Assembly (NCBI GenBank): GCA_036898135.1
Contig: JBAHVR010000283.1
Location: 221,501-285,500 of the forward strand
DNA: 64,000 nt
Origin: Oncomelania hupensis
Taxonomy: Eukaryota > Mollusca > Gastropoda > Littorinimorpha > Pomatiopsidae
Direction of reading: 5' to 3'
Shown: positions 21,999-32,812 of the stretch, in pieces
Position numbering within the stretch: the first letter of the stretch is position 1
Layout of the letters: the number at the start of each line of letters is the position of its first letter
Translations under genes and position numbers: made by a program
The notes under the pieces: generated by a model
Told to the model about the DNA's origin: nothing
What the model saw: the letters and a program-made list of their open reading frames with translations, nothing else
Database searches by the model: none

Positions 21999-22954
21999 TT
22001 ACATTTCTTCAATCAGGCGTTGCGGGCGTCGGACTGGACGTCCACTTCTTGTTTGGGTCAGAGGATGCGCTTGGTTTACGCCTGGAAGTCTTGGATGTAC
22101 AGGTGCGGCAACAACTGAGGGTTGTTGAGAAAGCGGTCTGGACTGGGCTGCTGGCTGGATAGCAACAGGCATAGTTGCTGGCTTAGTAGGACCAGGCAGC
22201 TGTACTGCTGTGTTCAGAACAGGATGCACTTGAATGTTCGGCTGAGGAACGATTGATGGTTTAGCTGTTGTAGACGGTTTGATGTGCCAGCGGTTTCTTC
22301 TGAACAAACCATTTCCGGTGTCCACCATGAAGGATCGAGGGTCACACTGTCGAACAACAACAGCAGGATTTCCCCCAATATGTATCTTGAGGGAGCTTCT
22401 GGAGGACCACTTCACCAGGACGGAGAGGACGAAGTGTAGAAGTACCGTGACGTTTGTCATAGTGAACTTTGTTGGCACGCGTTTGCTTACTGTCACGGAC
22501 AGCAACGGCTTCTTTGTTGATCAAGTGGGGCTCAAGGTTTTGAGGGAGCACAGGAAGAGTTGTGCGAAGGGGACGACCCATTAACAGTTCAGCAGGACTG
22601 ACACTTGTAGGGACAGCAGGAGTAGCTCTATGGGTCAAGAGAGCTAGAAAGTGGTCTTTCTGGGATAGGATCTTCGCCTCACGAACGGCACGCTCTGCTT
22701 CTCCGTTGGCTTGAGGGAAGTACGGAGAGCTGGTAACATGCTGGAAGTTCCATTGCGCTGCAAACAACTTGAAATCTGTAGCAGTGAACTGACGGCCATT
22801 ATCAGTGACAAGTACTTCAGGGATACCATGATGAGCGAAGATGTTTTTCAATCTGCCTATGACCATGTCGGTGGTGATTCGGGGCATATAGGCAATTTTA
22901 AGATACCGACTGTAGTAGTCGACAAGGACGAGATAATGCGAACCTTCATGTTCA
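21999..22954 (-). pseudogene. Gypsy integrase, catalytic core and C-terminus
   Basis: Minus strand. The DDE core is present: first Asp in LVLVDYYSRY near 22925, second in VLVTDNGRQFTATDFK, and Glu in PYFPQANGEAERAVREAK. The C-terminal part (LMGRPLRTTLP, then the GGNPAVVVRQCDPRSFMVDT block, then a Pro-rich tail ending RRPQRLIEEM) continues in another frame from about 22505, so there is one frameshift in the C-terminal domain. The start is cut by the LINE fragment at 22955. Integrates the cDNA copy of the element. Confidence 0.93.
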
Positions 22955-23856
22955 CATAGTCATAGTCATAGTCATAGTCAAGAAATCTTTATTCCACAAA
23001 AAGCATGGGAAAATTTGTTATGTCACAGTGCACACATGACAACAAGAAAAGAATAATAATACAACAAGACATTAGAACACCCCTCCATCGTTATAGCAGC
23101 AAGCTGAATACAGTCTCCTCTCCCCCCACACACACACAAACCCACACACACGGTATGCTTATATACACACGCATACACACACACATATATACACACACAT
23201 AATACACCCACACATATATACATGTATATACACACACATATATACACACGCATGCATGTACACACTCATATATTATATATTATATTATTATATATTATAT
23301 TATTATTATATATTATATATATTATATTATTATATTATATTATATGTATACACATACACATATATACATATATACACACATACATACACACATACATGTA
23401 TACATATACACACATACACATATACATACACACATACATACACATATACATACATATACATACATACATATTCACACATACATGCATATCCATACATCAT
23501 ATATTGTGGGAGTGTATACATTGTTAATACAACAAGAACCCTTCATACCTCCCTTCACTGCACACCCACCACACACTCCTATTATCCATTTATTTAGTTA
23601 TTTCTTTAGTGATTTATCTATGTTGCTAGTATTGTTGTTGTTGTTGTTTTTTTTTTCTCTGATGTGTAATATAATATTACATCGGCCTCAACACACACTG
23701 GATTGCTTCATCCATCACCATACATTCTGGGGTGTAGGGCGGGCCATCCTCATCTCTCTATTGAGTGCATCCTCGAGAGGATGATGACGATGATGATGAT
23801 GCAGAGCTCCCAGACCTTTGATTCAGTCTGTTAATGGCATTTGGAACAAATGAGAG
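22955..23856 (-). mobile_element. 3' fragment of a CR1/jockey-type LINE inserted in integrase
   Basis: Both sides are integrase sequence (zinc finger to the right, DDE core to the left). Read on the minus strand the insert begins with the last codons of a LINE ORF2, LSFVPNAINRLN, typical of the extreme C-terminus of CR1/jockey-like elements, then a Ser-rich end and stop, a 3' UTR with about 370 bp of TA/CA dinucleotide repeat (roughly 23125-23500), and a tail of TGACTA repeats (plus strand CATAGT, 22955-22980). Only the last ~900 bp were inserted. Confidence 0.85.
23125..23500. repeat. Compound (CA)n / (TA)n / (TATT)n microsatellite
   Basis: Alternating purine-pyrimidine tract in the 3' UTR of the LINE fragment. 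Open frames through it (for example 23222-23527 plus, 23330-23521 minus) are Tyr/His/Ile or Cys/Val/Tyr repeats and not genes. Confidence 0.95.
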
Positions 23857-24030
23857 TTTGTATAGGTCAGCAGCCACTCTCTGAAAGAGACACTCCGGCA
23901 GGGGAGTAGGGCAAAGTGGCTCTTTTGGCTGTGATGGCTGGTGTTCTTCACAAAACTGGCAGTTGCGAACAACGCGGACAATGTCTTTCGAAATACCAGG
24001 CCACCAAACAGTTGAAGCTGCTCTTTCGCG
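23857..24030 (-). pseudogene. Gypsy integrase N-terminal zinc-binding domain, part 2
   Basis: The minus-strand reading includes CRERAASTVWWPGISKDI and RNCQFCEEHQP: the second half of the HHCC zinc-binding module. The first half (TIHAGHLGITKC) is at 29482 on the other side of the 5.4 kb LINE insertion. Ends VAADLY where the smaller LINE fragment interrupts. Confidence 0.9.
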
Positions 24031-24077
24031 GCACTTGGTAAGAGATTCCTACGCCAAGATGGAAGACTGAACATGTC

Positions 24078-25343
24078 ATGTTTCTCTACATGGTGATTTT
24101 TTTGACCTGGTCAAGGAAAATCCTCGTGCAAGTACTAAAAAGAAGGAACCAAGAGATTGAGAACATGCAGAAGACAGACAGCAGAGCCGTGTTGGATCTA
24201 TCCAATTCGCAGTTCGCCGGGACATCGCCGGCAAAATCTGAATCCAGCGATGCTGTCTTGAGCAAGGACATGGACACACAGACTGAAAACAACTGTGATG
24301 ATGTGGGGAATAATGCTGCTACTTGCGTTAAGAACGATTTTCAGGCGCTTGTGAGTACATTGTGCATGCGTATTTCGAAGATAGAATCGATCATATGCGA
24401 GCAGGACAAAAAGAGCAGCGAACTAGTTGACTTGATCAAACAGTCGACGCGAGTAGGCCTTAGCAACGAGAGCAGCAAGACGTACGCGGAAGCTCTGAGT
24501 AATCCCGCGACCGCTTCGACTTCAAATCATTGCTATAAAAACGCTGATAGAGAGAAAGTGGCACAGAGCAAGGAGTCTTCGGCTGCCAAAAAGAAAACAA
24601 AAGATGACGTCAAAACATCACCAGTATCATCACCATGTGACGTCACTTCCGGGAGAGTGAAAGTGCCAATCGCTTCGACGTCTCGTGATGTGTCTTCTGA
24701 TGACGAAGTTGCTCTGGAACGTGACTGTGTCATTTTACATGATTCTATACTGGGAGGAGTGCAAGAAGAGAGATTGGCGATGTCTTACAAGTTTTCAGTT
24801 TGCAAGAAGTTTGCTCCCACCATCAGTGACATTGTTCCTGCGTTCATTGCTACCCAAGATGAGCTTGTTGTTCCACCGAAAGTCGTCCTGTTCCATTGTG
24901 GGGTGAACAATCTAAAGAAGCAGGACCCGCGCTCCGCCAGCAAGCAGTTTGTTGAGGCCGTCCACACTGTGGCTGCGCGTAGCCCCACGTCGAAGCTTGT
25001 TGTTAGCCAGCTGGCTCCTGTCCTTATCCCATCACTCCAGAAGAAGCGTGATTTGTTTAACGCGATGGTGCTCACGGAGTTGGCTGACAACGACAAGATC
25101 GTCTTCATCAGCCATGACAACTTGCCACCCTTTGGTCTTCGCTACGATCGCCTCCATCCCACCAGACGAGGCAGCAGTACCCTGGCTGGAAACATCGGTC
25201 GCAACGTCGGCAGACTGCTGTGGGAGAAGCCACGGAAAGCTGCGCGCAACTACCGTCATGCAGCCAACCCTCCTGGTTATTATGACTGGAGGGGTAACTT
25301 CAACCCACACTATCCAATACAGTTTCCTACCATGTGGTACTGA
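24078..25343 (+). CDS. LINE ORF1 with SGNH-hydrolase (esterase-like) domain, open
   Basis: 421 residues without a break. The N-terminal 70 residues include a polar stretch; residues ~90-215 are Ser/Lys-rich and probably disordered, with a KTYAEAL motif near residue 135. Residues ~215-375 form an SGNH-type domain: block I HDSILGG (Ser nucleophile near 223), block III FHCGVNNL (near 275) and block V YDRLHP (Asp/His near 357-360). Comparable esterase domains are known in ORF1 proteins of CR1-like LINEs, which bind RNA; the role of the esterase fold is unresolved. The C-terminus is basic/aromatic (NPPGYYDWRGNFNPHYP). No CCHC knuckle is visible. Confidence 0.88.
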   Translation: MFLYMVIFLTWSRKILVQVLKRRNQEIENMQKTDSRAVLDLSNSQFAGTSPAKSESSDAVLSKDMDTQTENNCDDVGNNAATCVKNDFQALVSTLCMRISKIESIICEQDKKSSELVDLIKQSTRVGLSNESSKTYAEALSNPATASTSNHCYKNADREKVAQSKESSAAKKKTKDDVKTSPVSSPCDVTSGRVKVPIASTSRDVSSDDEVALERDCVILHDSILGGVQEERLAMSYKFSVCKKFAPTISDIVPAFIATQDELVVPPKVVLFHCGVNNLKKQDPRSASKQFVEAVHTVAARSPTSKLVVSQLAPVLIPSLQKKRDLFNAMVLTELADNDKIVFISHDNLPPFGLRYDRLHPTRRGSSTLAGNIGRNVGRLLWEKPRKAARNYRHAANPPGYYDWRGNFNPHYPIQFPTMWY

Positions 25344-25478
25344 GCGTGCTGGAGATCTACTTCCTTTCAGTCTCCATTAGTGTAGCACTAACAAAAAGAG
25401 CTAAAAGTTTGATGACTCTTTTTCTAGATCCAAGTTATAGTTATAGTTGATTTTCCATATGTTTTTAGTTTTTGTAGT

Positions 25479-28400
25479 ATGAAAAGTGAAAAACTTTCAG
25501 TATTTCAGTGGAACTGTCGCTCGCTAGTTACTAACTTACATTATTTGGAACAATATTTGTCTGAAACAGACCACCATGTTCTAGCCTTACAGTCATTAAA
25601 TGTTAACAAACGCAAGCTACCAAAACTGAAGGGGTATTATTATCCCCCCATAATCAACACAAACAGTGATAAAGTCCAGGCTGCAATTTACATTCGTCAT
25701 GACTTGGATTATGATTTATTGAGTCCTACCAGTATAAATGATTGTGATAGCTATTGCGCATGTGCGAAAATCAAGATAAATAGTCAGTTGTGTGTAAACA
25801 TTTTTTCTGTTTATTATCCTAAGGGAACAGATCATGCAAACCTTGACTGGATGCAATCTTTTAATGTGTCAGAATCCAGTATTTTTTGTGGAGAGTTTAA
25901 TACCCACTCGTCTCTTTGGGATGATAACTGTTACTTTTCCAAAAACCGTCTAAGTGAAAATATTGTTAACTCTGACCTTTTATTACTTAACGATGGAAGA
26001 ATCACTCGCGTGCCAGATGTATCTACACATAAACCATCTGCCATTGATTTATCTTTTACTACTCCTGATCAGTATGCAGACTGTATATGGGAGGTTGAGA
26101 CGGATACTTTAGGCAGTGATCACCTTCCTATCGTAATCACTTGCAATGAGTGTGTTGAAGTGGGCATTGAGCAAGATCCTGTGGCAAAATATTACTATGC
26201 TCGGGCTAATTGGGATAACTTTAAAGAAATGTTATTAGGCCTACATACTGATACTTCTTTTACTAAGAAGAAGGATATTAATGAAGTGTATAATACTTTT
26301 GTTAAGAGTATTCATGACGCAGCTTCTAGGTCTATTCCCAAGAAAAAAACATTTACGAAAAAATCCCGAACCCGAAATATTTGGTGGAACGAACAGTGTA
26401 AAAATGCAGTAAAAGAGAAAAAGGTAGCATATAAAACATGGTTGAAAAATAGAACAGAACAATCATTTATTGAAATGAAGAAGACAAAAATAAATTGTAA
26501 CAAAACCATTGCTAGCGAAAAACAAACATTTTGGTCAAATTATTGTAATTCTGAAATCAATAGTTATCAGGACTCAGCTAAAATGTGGAAAAAGTTGTCA
26601 GAAATGAAAAATGGATACAGTCTCCCTAAATGTCCCATAAAGCTAACAAATAATACATTTCCAACATCATTAGAGAAGGCTGATGAATTTGTAAAAGTAT
26701 TTGCTAATGTAAGTCAGTCGTCTAGTTTGCCTAGTCACATACAACAACAAAGAGAAAATGAAGAAAGTAGTCCTACATTTGAGCCTCCTCTACCCAATAA
26801 TAGTTTATATTATAATGCCGACATAACGTTTGAAGAAGTTAAAAATGTAGTATTCCAATTTGGACGAAAGAATTCAGCGGTAGGATTAGACGGAATCTCA
26901 TACAAACTTTTATCTAATATTCCTGACAATTGGCTCCACATTTTACATGAAATTATAGCAAATAGTTGGGCAAAAGGTACCTTGCCCGAATTCTGGAAAA
27001 CATCTCTAATTATCCCATTACCAAAATCTGGCAAATCTCGCAGTGTTGTTTCAAGTTATAGGCCTATCGCGTTGACGTCACATGCCTGTAAAATAATGGA
27101 GAAGGTTGTATTGGAACGGTTATCACATTATTGCGTCAAACAAAAAATAATTCCTATCAATCAAGCTGGGTTTCAAAAAGGCCGATCGACTGTTGATCAT
27201 TTAGTTAAGCTAACAACGCATATTAAAAGACAATTTGCAAAGCGTAAAGGAGTTTTAGCAACATTTTTTGATATTACAAGAGCAAACGACAGAGTTTGGC
27301 ATGCACGTTTACTTTTCAAAATAAAGCAAATTGGATTATCTGGACACATGTATAATTTTATAAAAACTTTCTTACAAAATAGATCTATAAAAGTTAAAGT
27401 TGGAAATTGTTATTCATCAAGTCATTCGACGAATATGGGTATTCCTCAAGGGGCAATAATATCTCCAATTTTGTTCAACATTTGAATGTACGATTTGCCA
27501 AAAGTTTTCAGTAACAGGGTTACTCTTGTTCAATATGCTGATGACATTGCTATATGGATGAATGTTAATCTAAAAAAGAAAACTTCTTTGTATGAAATAA
27601 AACACATTACTTTAGTTTATCAAACAGAAATAAATAGTTTAAACAAGTACATGATATCTAATGGCCTAGAATTATCTAAGGAAAAAACTAAAATGATGCT
27701 TTTTAGTAACTGTCAAGTACCAAGAAAACTGCCTAAAATATTGATAGAAAATGAAGAAATTGAATACAATACAATACAATACAATACAATACAACTTTAT
27801 TCATCCCAAAGGGCAATTACATTATAAGTTTATGAGGCAGCATAAAGAAACTCAAAAAATGTATCATAAACCATTTTTTGAAAAAAAAAAACAACAACAA
27901 AAAAAACACCATAAATTTAAAAAACATCACACAAGCACACACACGCGAATCAAGATCACAAGTGATATCACAATATACTGCTGAGATTAAATTTTTAGGT
28001 GTATATCTAACAAGGAAGTTAAAATGGACAAGACATATTGAGTATTTAATTCCGAATGCTTTAAAAAGTTATTATTTATTAAAGATCATTAGTACAAAAT
28101 CTTGGGGTCAAGATATAAAGACACTCGTTCATTTAGCAACTTCACTTGTCAGATCTAAATTAGTGTACGGGCAGGAAGCATATTTTTCAGCTCCGAAGAG
28201 TTATTTAAATAAGTTGAAAAGTCTAGATAGCAAGGCTATAAAATTAGCCCTAGGTGTTCCCGTGCATACAAATACATCTAAAGCTTATATGTTAGCAGGA
28301 ATTATGCCCCTGGATGAACAGAGAACGTTGGCTTGTGTTAAATATATCGTAAGAGCACATAATATTTGCAATAGTACTAATGAAGAGTTGTTGTTTAGGT

Positions 28401-29403
28401 CTGATTTAGAATACCCAAAACGAGATTCTTAGAAACGATTTCTACATATACTAAAGACTTAATTGATTCTACGGTAGAGGACATAAAAAGACTTAAGACA
28501 GATATTTCTTCACCAATGCCTCCTTGGGAGATGATGAAGGGTAATTTTGATATTCATTATTGTAACACATTCAAAAGTGTTAATAGTAACTTAGTTACAA
28601 CTGAGGCTCGTGAACACATAGATTCTGTTTATTCTCAACATTTAAAAGTGTATACTGACGGTTCTGTTTTATCATCAGGTGAAACAGGTGCAGCATATGT
28701 TATTCCTGATTTAAAAATGAACGAATCATTTTACTTGGGCAAGAATATATCTATATTTACAGCCGAACTGATAGCAATCTTAATGGCACTAAGAAACATA
28801 TCCAGTCTTCAGATCAGTATTTTTCAAATAGTTATATGTGTTGATTCAATGTCAGTGCTAGAAGCGTTACAATCTCAAAATAATAAAAATAGAAGAGATT
28901 TAATAATAGAAATTAGACATATTATTCACAGCTTAATCATTAATGGCACAAACATCTCTTTCTGCTGGTTACCATCACATTGTAGTTTTATCTATAATGA
29001 ATTAGCAGATAAAGGGGCTAAACAAGGTGCTTTACAATTAAATTCTCGATACATTGAAGTTATGAAATCTTCAAAAGAAATTCAAAATGAAATTGAAAAT
29101 ATAATGAAAAGTACTCTTGACTTTAAGAAACAAGACAATCCATTAAATGGTTACTCAAGAGCTGTGCTTACGATGACTAACAGAATTTTGCTCAATGCCA
29201 TTAAAACTAAGCACTGTAAAGATGTAAAGTGTGTTTGTGCTGCATCCATCTCATTACAGCATGTTTTATTTGAATGTGATCAAATTAAGCCTTTACTGCC
29301 ATATGAATTGCAAGGGAAGGTCAGTTTCAGTGATGTAGATTTTCAACTCGGAATCAAACTGTCCAAAGTATTGCTGGACTCTCCTGTTGGTAATCTAATC
29401 TAA
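25479..29403 (+). pseudogene. LINE ORF2: endonuclease, RT and RNase H, broken in a few places
   Basis: Endonuclease: VFQWNCRSL, LALQSLNV (Ser where the metal-binding Glu is expected), FCGEFNTHSSLWD (Glu for the usual Asp), SAIDLSF, TLGSDHLPIV. RT: KNSAVGLDGISYKLL, IPLPKSGKSRSVVSSYRPIA, NQAGFQKGRSTVDHL, motif A FFDITRANDRVWH (Ala-Asn replaces the usual Ala-Tyr/Phe), MGIPQGAIISPILFN, VQYADDIAIW. RNase H: VYTDGSVLSSG, FTAELIAIL, VCVDSMSVLEAL, WLPSHCSF, ELADKGAKQ. Breaks: a TGA stop at 27483-27485, an insertion at about 27765-27975, and a 1 bp frameshift near 28420. Otherwise well preserved, so inactivation is fairly recent. Confidence 0.93.
27765..27975 (-). mobile_element. Short (GTATT)n-tailed element fragment inserted in ORF2
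   Basis: The reading EEIEY stops and TAEIKFLGVY resumes after about 210 bp that are absent from the sister copy. The insert starts on the plus strand with an ACAAT run, i.e. a (GTATT)n tail on the minus strand, preceded on that strand by GGGATGAATAAAGTTGTATT. A 5'-truncated LINE or SINE in minus orientation. A-rich at the other end. Confidence 0.75.
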
Positions 29404-29481
29404 CAATTTTTTTTAAATGTCTTATCAGCTTGCTGGAAAAGACAATAAACAAACAGAACAGAACAGAACAGCACTTGGTAA

Positions 29482-30409
29482 TACCAAGATGACCGGCATG
29501 GATTGTGTTGAGGATTTCTTCTTGTAGCTTGTCTGGAATGACGATTCTTGATGCTCTGATGAGTAGACCATCCTTGACACTGAGCTCGCTTCTAACCGCA
29601 TGCAATTCTCTAACTGCAGGGTTGACTTCTTGGATTGAAGCTTGCCATCCATTTGTTGTGTAGGAAATAGCCGCTTGAAGAATTCTGTCTTCACTGTTGT
29701 AAGCTGCAATCTGTCGTAGCTTTTCATCTGAGGCGGGCCACGCTTGGCGAACAGAATCCACACAGACTTGGACTTCTTCCTCAAACTCAGTGATAGCATT
29801 TATTTGCTGCTGGGAAACGGCCTGTTGAGGGCTTCGCGACAAAGTGTCGGCAATCACCAAACTCTTGCCAGGAGAGTAGATGGCTATCGGGTTAAATTGT
29901 CTCAACCTCACGAGGAGACGCTGACAGCGAAGGGGTGTATCTTGCAAGTCCTTGGTATTGATCAGGGGAACCAGGGGCTTGTGATCAGTCTCAAGAGTAA
30001 AAGTCCCAAGGGGAACAAGATACCTTGAAAACTTCTCGCAGGCCCACACTGCGGCCAGGCACTCTTTCTCAATTTGTGCATAGGAGCGCTCAGCAGTGGT
30101 CAGGGTACGAGAACAGTACGCCACAGGACGTAGACTGGCATCATGCTGCTGCAGTAACACTGAGCCAAGGCCGTAACTGCTGGCATCGCTACTGACTACA
30201 GTGGGCTTGTTGACGTCAAAGAAGGCAAGTGACGTTGCTTTAGAAATAGCATCTTTGACAGCTTTGAAAGCTTGTTTATGGGACTCCTGCCAGGTCCATT
30301 CACAATCTTTTTCTAGCAGCTGAGTGACAGGACGAAGCGTAGTTGACATGTTTGGAACGAAACGACCAAGAAAGTTCATCATGCCCAAGATACGTTTGAG
30401 TTCCGCCAC
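29482..30409 (-). pseudogene. Gypsy RT C-terminus, RNase H and start of integrase
   Basis: Minus strand from 30409: LKRILGMMNFLGRFVPNM and TLRPVTQLLEKDCEWTW (RT thumb/connection), then RNase H: TVVSSDASSYGLGSVLLQ, YCSRTLTTAERSYAQIEKE, TLETDHKPLVPL, and ADTLSRSP, with the expected acidic residues. After a spacer comes the first half of the integrase zinc finger, LNTIHAGHLGITK. The reading is then cut by the LINE whose right TSD is at 29471-29481. This is the best preserved stretch of the element. Confidence 0.95.
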
Positions 30410-31829
30410 GTTAGTCGGATCTGGTATGTTGCGGATTGATTCTACTTTCTCTTCGTCTGGACAAACACCATCACCACTGATGCGATGACCAAGAAATTCT
30501 ATTTCAGTTTCCGAAACTCAGACTTCTCCTTGTTCAGCTTCAGGTTAACATCATTCAGGCGCTTCAGGACTTAATCAAGGTGACGTTCATGCTCTTCAGG
30601 ATTGGCACTGTGAATGAGGACGTCATCGAAAAAGCAAATGACGTTACTAATGCCTTGGAGGATTTCTTCCATCTTGCGTTGGAAAATCTCAGGCGCTGAA
30701 GTGATTGCAAAAGGAAGTCTCTTATAAAAGAAACGGCCAAAAGGACTGATGAAGGTTGTCAACTTAGCGCTTTCAAGGTCTAGAGGAATCTGCCAGAATC
30801 CCGATGTGGCATCAAGCTTAGAAAATATTTTGGATCCGTTGAGCTTGTGCAGTATATCTTCAAGTGTTGGGATCATGTAGCGTTCACGCTTGACAGCAAT
30901 ATTGAGCTTCTACAAATCAGTACATATGCGTACAGCTCCGGACTTTTTCAAAACCGCCACCATAGGTGAGCACCAGTCAGTGGGGTCAGTGATTTCCTCA
31001 ATCACGTCAGCTTGTTTCATACGTTGCAATTCAGGTTTGACTTTTTCAAGCAAAGGGATAGGGACGCGCCTTGCTGTTGGCAAGGTGTAAGGCTCAGCAT
31101 CTTCCTTCAGTTGAATCTTGACAGGTGTACAACGTACAGGCTGGTCATCAATGTCGCCAAACAGTGGAAGGACGGAAGATGGAGTGACATCATCAATACG
31201 CTGGATGAGGCCTAGCTGACACGCTGCTGATCTTCCAAGAAGATTTTCACTATGAGTGTTCACAACAAAGAATTTCATCTTGAAGTCTCCTTTCTTCGTC
31301 TTCAAAACTGTAGTGAACTCGCCTTTGCAGTCAAGCTTTCCACCGGGACTGTTAAAAATTGCATTGGTCGGCTGGAGTTTTGGTCCCCAGTACAGTTGAT
31401 CATACTCTGCAGTCGATAGGATGGAGACATCGGCACCTGAATCAATCTTGAATCGAACAGGGGTATCACACACATTCAAATGAACAATCCAAGGGGGTTC
31501 ATTTCTGTTAGTGTTTATAATAGCACCAAGCCTGTAAGTAGGCTGATCGGCGTTGACAACAGAATCGGCTCCTCGGTAATATGTAGGAATGTTGACTGAG
31601 TCTGCACTGACTAAGGACGACGCCTCAACAGAGCTGACATTGGAGCGCGATTTGCGACAAAAAGCACTAACTTGTCCGTACTTGCGACAGCTCATGCAAG
31701 TCTTGCCTCTAACAGTACAGTCTTGCTTGTTTCTATGCACTGGGTAGCCACAGTTGCCACACATCTGACTACTGTCATTGCTACCACGTGATGGTCGGGC
31801 ACCACCATCACGGTTGAAACGACGACCAC
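30410..31829 (-). pseudogene. Gypsy gag zinc knuckles, protease and RT
   Basis: Minus strand. It begins with two zinc-knuckle-like modules (CGNCGYPVHRNKQDC and CMSCRKYGQVSAFC), an aspartic protease with the active site FKIDSGADVSIL (near 31440), a linker, then RT: PIPLLEKVKPELQRMKQA, PTDWCSPMVAVLKKSGAVRI, FSKLDATSGFWQIPL, LPFAITSAPEIFQRKM and catalytic CFFDDVLIHS. An in-frame stop follows CTDL at about 30908, another stop lies at 30568-30570, and there is a frameshift at about 30520. The natural upstream gag is separated only by the 43 bp insertion at 31842-31884. Confidence 0.93.
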
Positions 31830-31841
31830 GAGAACCACGTT

Positions 31842-31884
31842 ACAATACAATACAAGATTTTTGCTTTAGGTCCAGCGGACTCCT
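31842..31884 (-). mobile_element. 43 bp retroelement stub with 12 bp target duplication
   Basis: The sequence GAGAACCACGTT occurs at 31830-31841 and 31885-31896, and between them sit 43 bp starting ACAATACAATACAA. On the minus strand the insert ends in (GTATT)-type tail repeats, as does the insert at 27765. Removing the insert and one repeat restores continuity of the gag Gly/Arg-rich region. It appears to be an extremely 5'-truncated target-primed insertion. Confidence 0.8.
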
Positions 31885-31896
31885 GAGAACCACGTT

Positions 31897-32542
31897 GACC
31901 TTGACCACCACGACCATTCTGGGATTGTTTGTTGTAGCCATTACCACTGCTTTTGGGGTGTACGTTGCTGTGCACTGCATCCAGTACTGCCCGTTGTTCA
32001 CCAAGCTGAGACTTGACCTGCTCATACTGCCTTGCCTGGGAGATTGCCTGCTGAAGAGTCAAGTCTGGTTGCAGTTGAAGTCGCTCAGACAGCTCACGAT
32101 CACGCAGACCAACAACAAGTCTGTCACGAATCACTGTCTCTTTCTCAGCAAAACTGGCATGCTCAGCCAAGTCATAAACGGCACGTACGAAAGTTTCTAC
32201 ATTTTCACCAGCTGCTTGAGCACGTTGGTGAAATCTTGCACGTTCATGAATAACGTTGACTCTAGGGTTGAAGTGGTTGTCAAACATGGTGATCATGTCT
32301 TCAAAAGTTGTCAAAGGTGGATCAGGAGGATCTGCGTCATCTCTTCTTTCTGTTACGATCTTGAAGGTGCTATAAATCTTCTCTGCATCATCGTTCATGG
32401 CGTAAATGAGAGCACTAACCTGAATATCAAAGCTTTCACCTGAAAGTTTGGACGCTGTTCTGTATCTGCAGAACCGTTGTCGCCACGTCGGCCATGTTTC
32501 AGGGTGAGAAAAATCAAAACGTTGAGGTGGTTTGAAGGACAT
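31897..32542 (-). pseudogene. Gypsy gag (capsid region)
   Basis: Minus strand from ATG at 32542: MSFKPPQRFDFSHPETWPTW, then a helical capsid-like domain with DNHFNPRVNVIHERARFHQR and FVRAVYDLAEHASF, the VIRDRLVVGLRDRELSERL block typical of Ty3/Gypsy gag, and a Gly/Arg/Gln-rich C-terminus (QNGRGGQGQRG). Its first 210 residues are open; the frame is lost at the 43 bp insertion, after which the zinc knuckles continue. Packages element RNA into particles. Confidence 0.9.
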
Positions 32543-32797
32543 CTTGAATCTAGCACAAATCTACACAAGAAATGGTGTCAAAGTCCACAGAGGAAGCACC
32601 ACGTGAATCAGAATTCACAGAAACTATTTCAAGGTTCCACTAAATGGAAAGCACTGCAGTAACTGCCATCTGAAATCGGAGCAAGGTCGTTACAACGATC
32701 AGTCAGTGTGCACAAGGTCAGCACTGGATAGATCTAGATCTATTCACAGATCTGAAAATGTCCTCACATTCCAACAAATTTACCACCTCGGCTGGAA

Positions 32798-32812
32798 CCA
32801 CCGCTGCCACCA
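32798..32812 (-). promoter_or_regulatory. Primer-binding site
   Basis: Directly inside the 5' LTR; reads TGGTGGCAGCGGTGG on the minus strand and so pairs with a tRNA 3' end finishing in ...CCACCA. Zero or one base from the LTR. The exact tRNA is not determined here. Confidence 0.8.

Larger units (their letters stand above)
24042..29470 (+). mobile_element. Full-length SGNH-ORF1 / RNase H LINE, inserted in the Gypsy integrase
   Basis: Bounded by a perfect 11 bp target duplication GCACTTGGTAA at 24031-24041 and 29471-29481. It has a very short 5' leader (36 bp before the ORF1 ATG), ORF1, a 135 bp gap, ORF2 with endonuclease, RT and RNase H, and a 3' end of ACAGA/GAACA repeats. Plus-strand orientation, opposite to its host Gypsy element. 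Length 5429 bp including a later ~220 bp insertion at 27765. RNase H in ORF2 points to the I-type superfamily. Related to, but not the same family as, the copy at 55726-60750 (different tail repeat). Confidence 0.95.

Noticed and set aside
23222..23784. Tyr/His/Ile-rich frames of 100-146 codons
   Set aside because: Dinucleotide repeat within a LINE 3' UTR.
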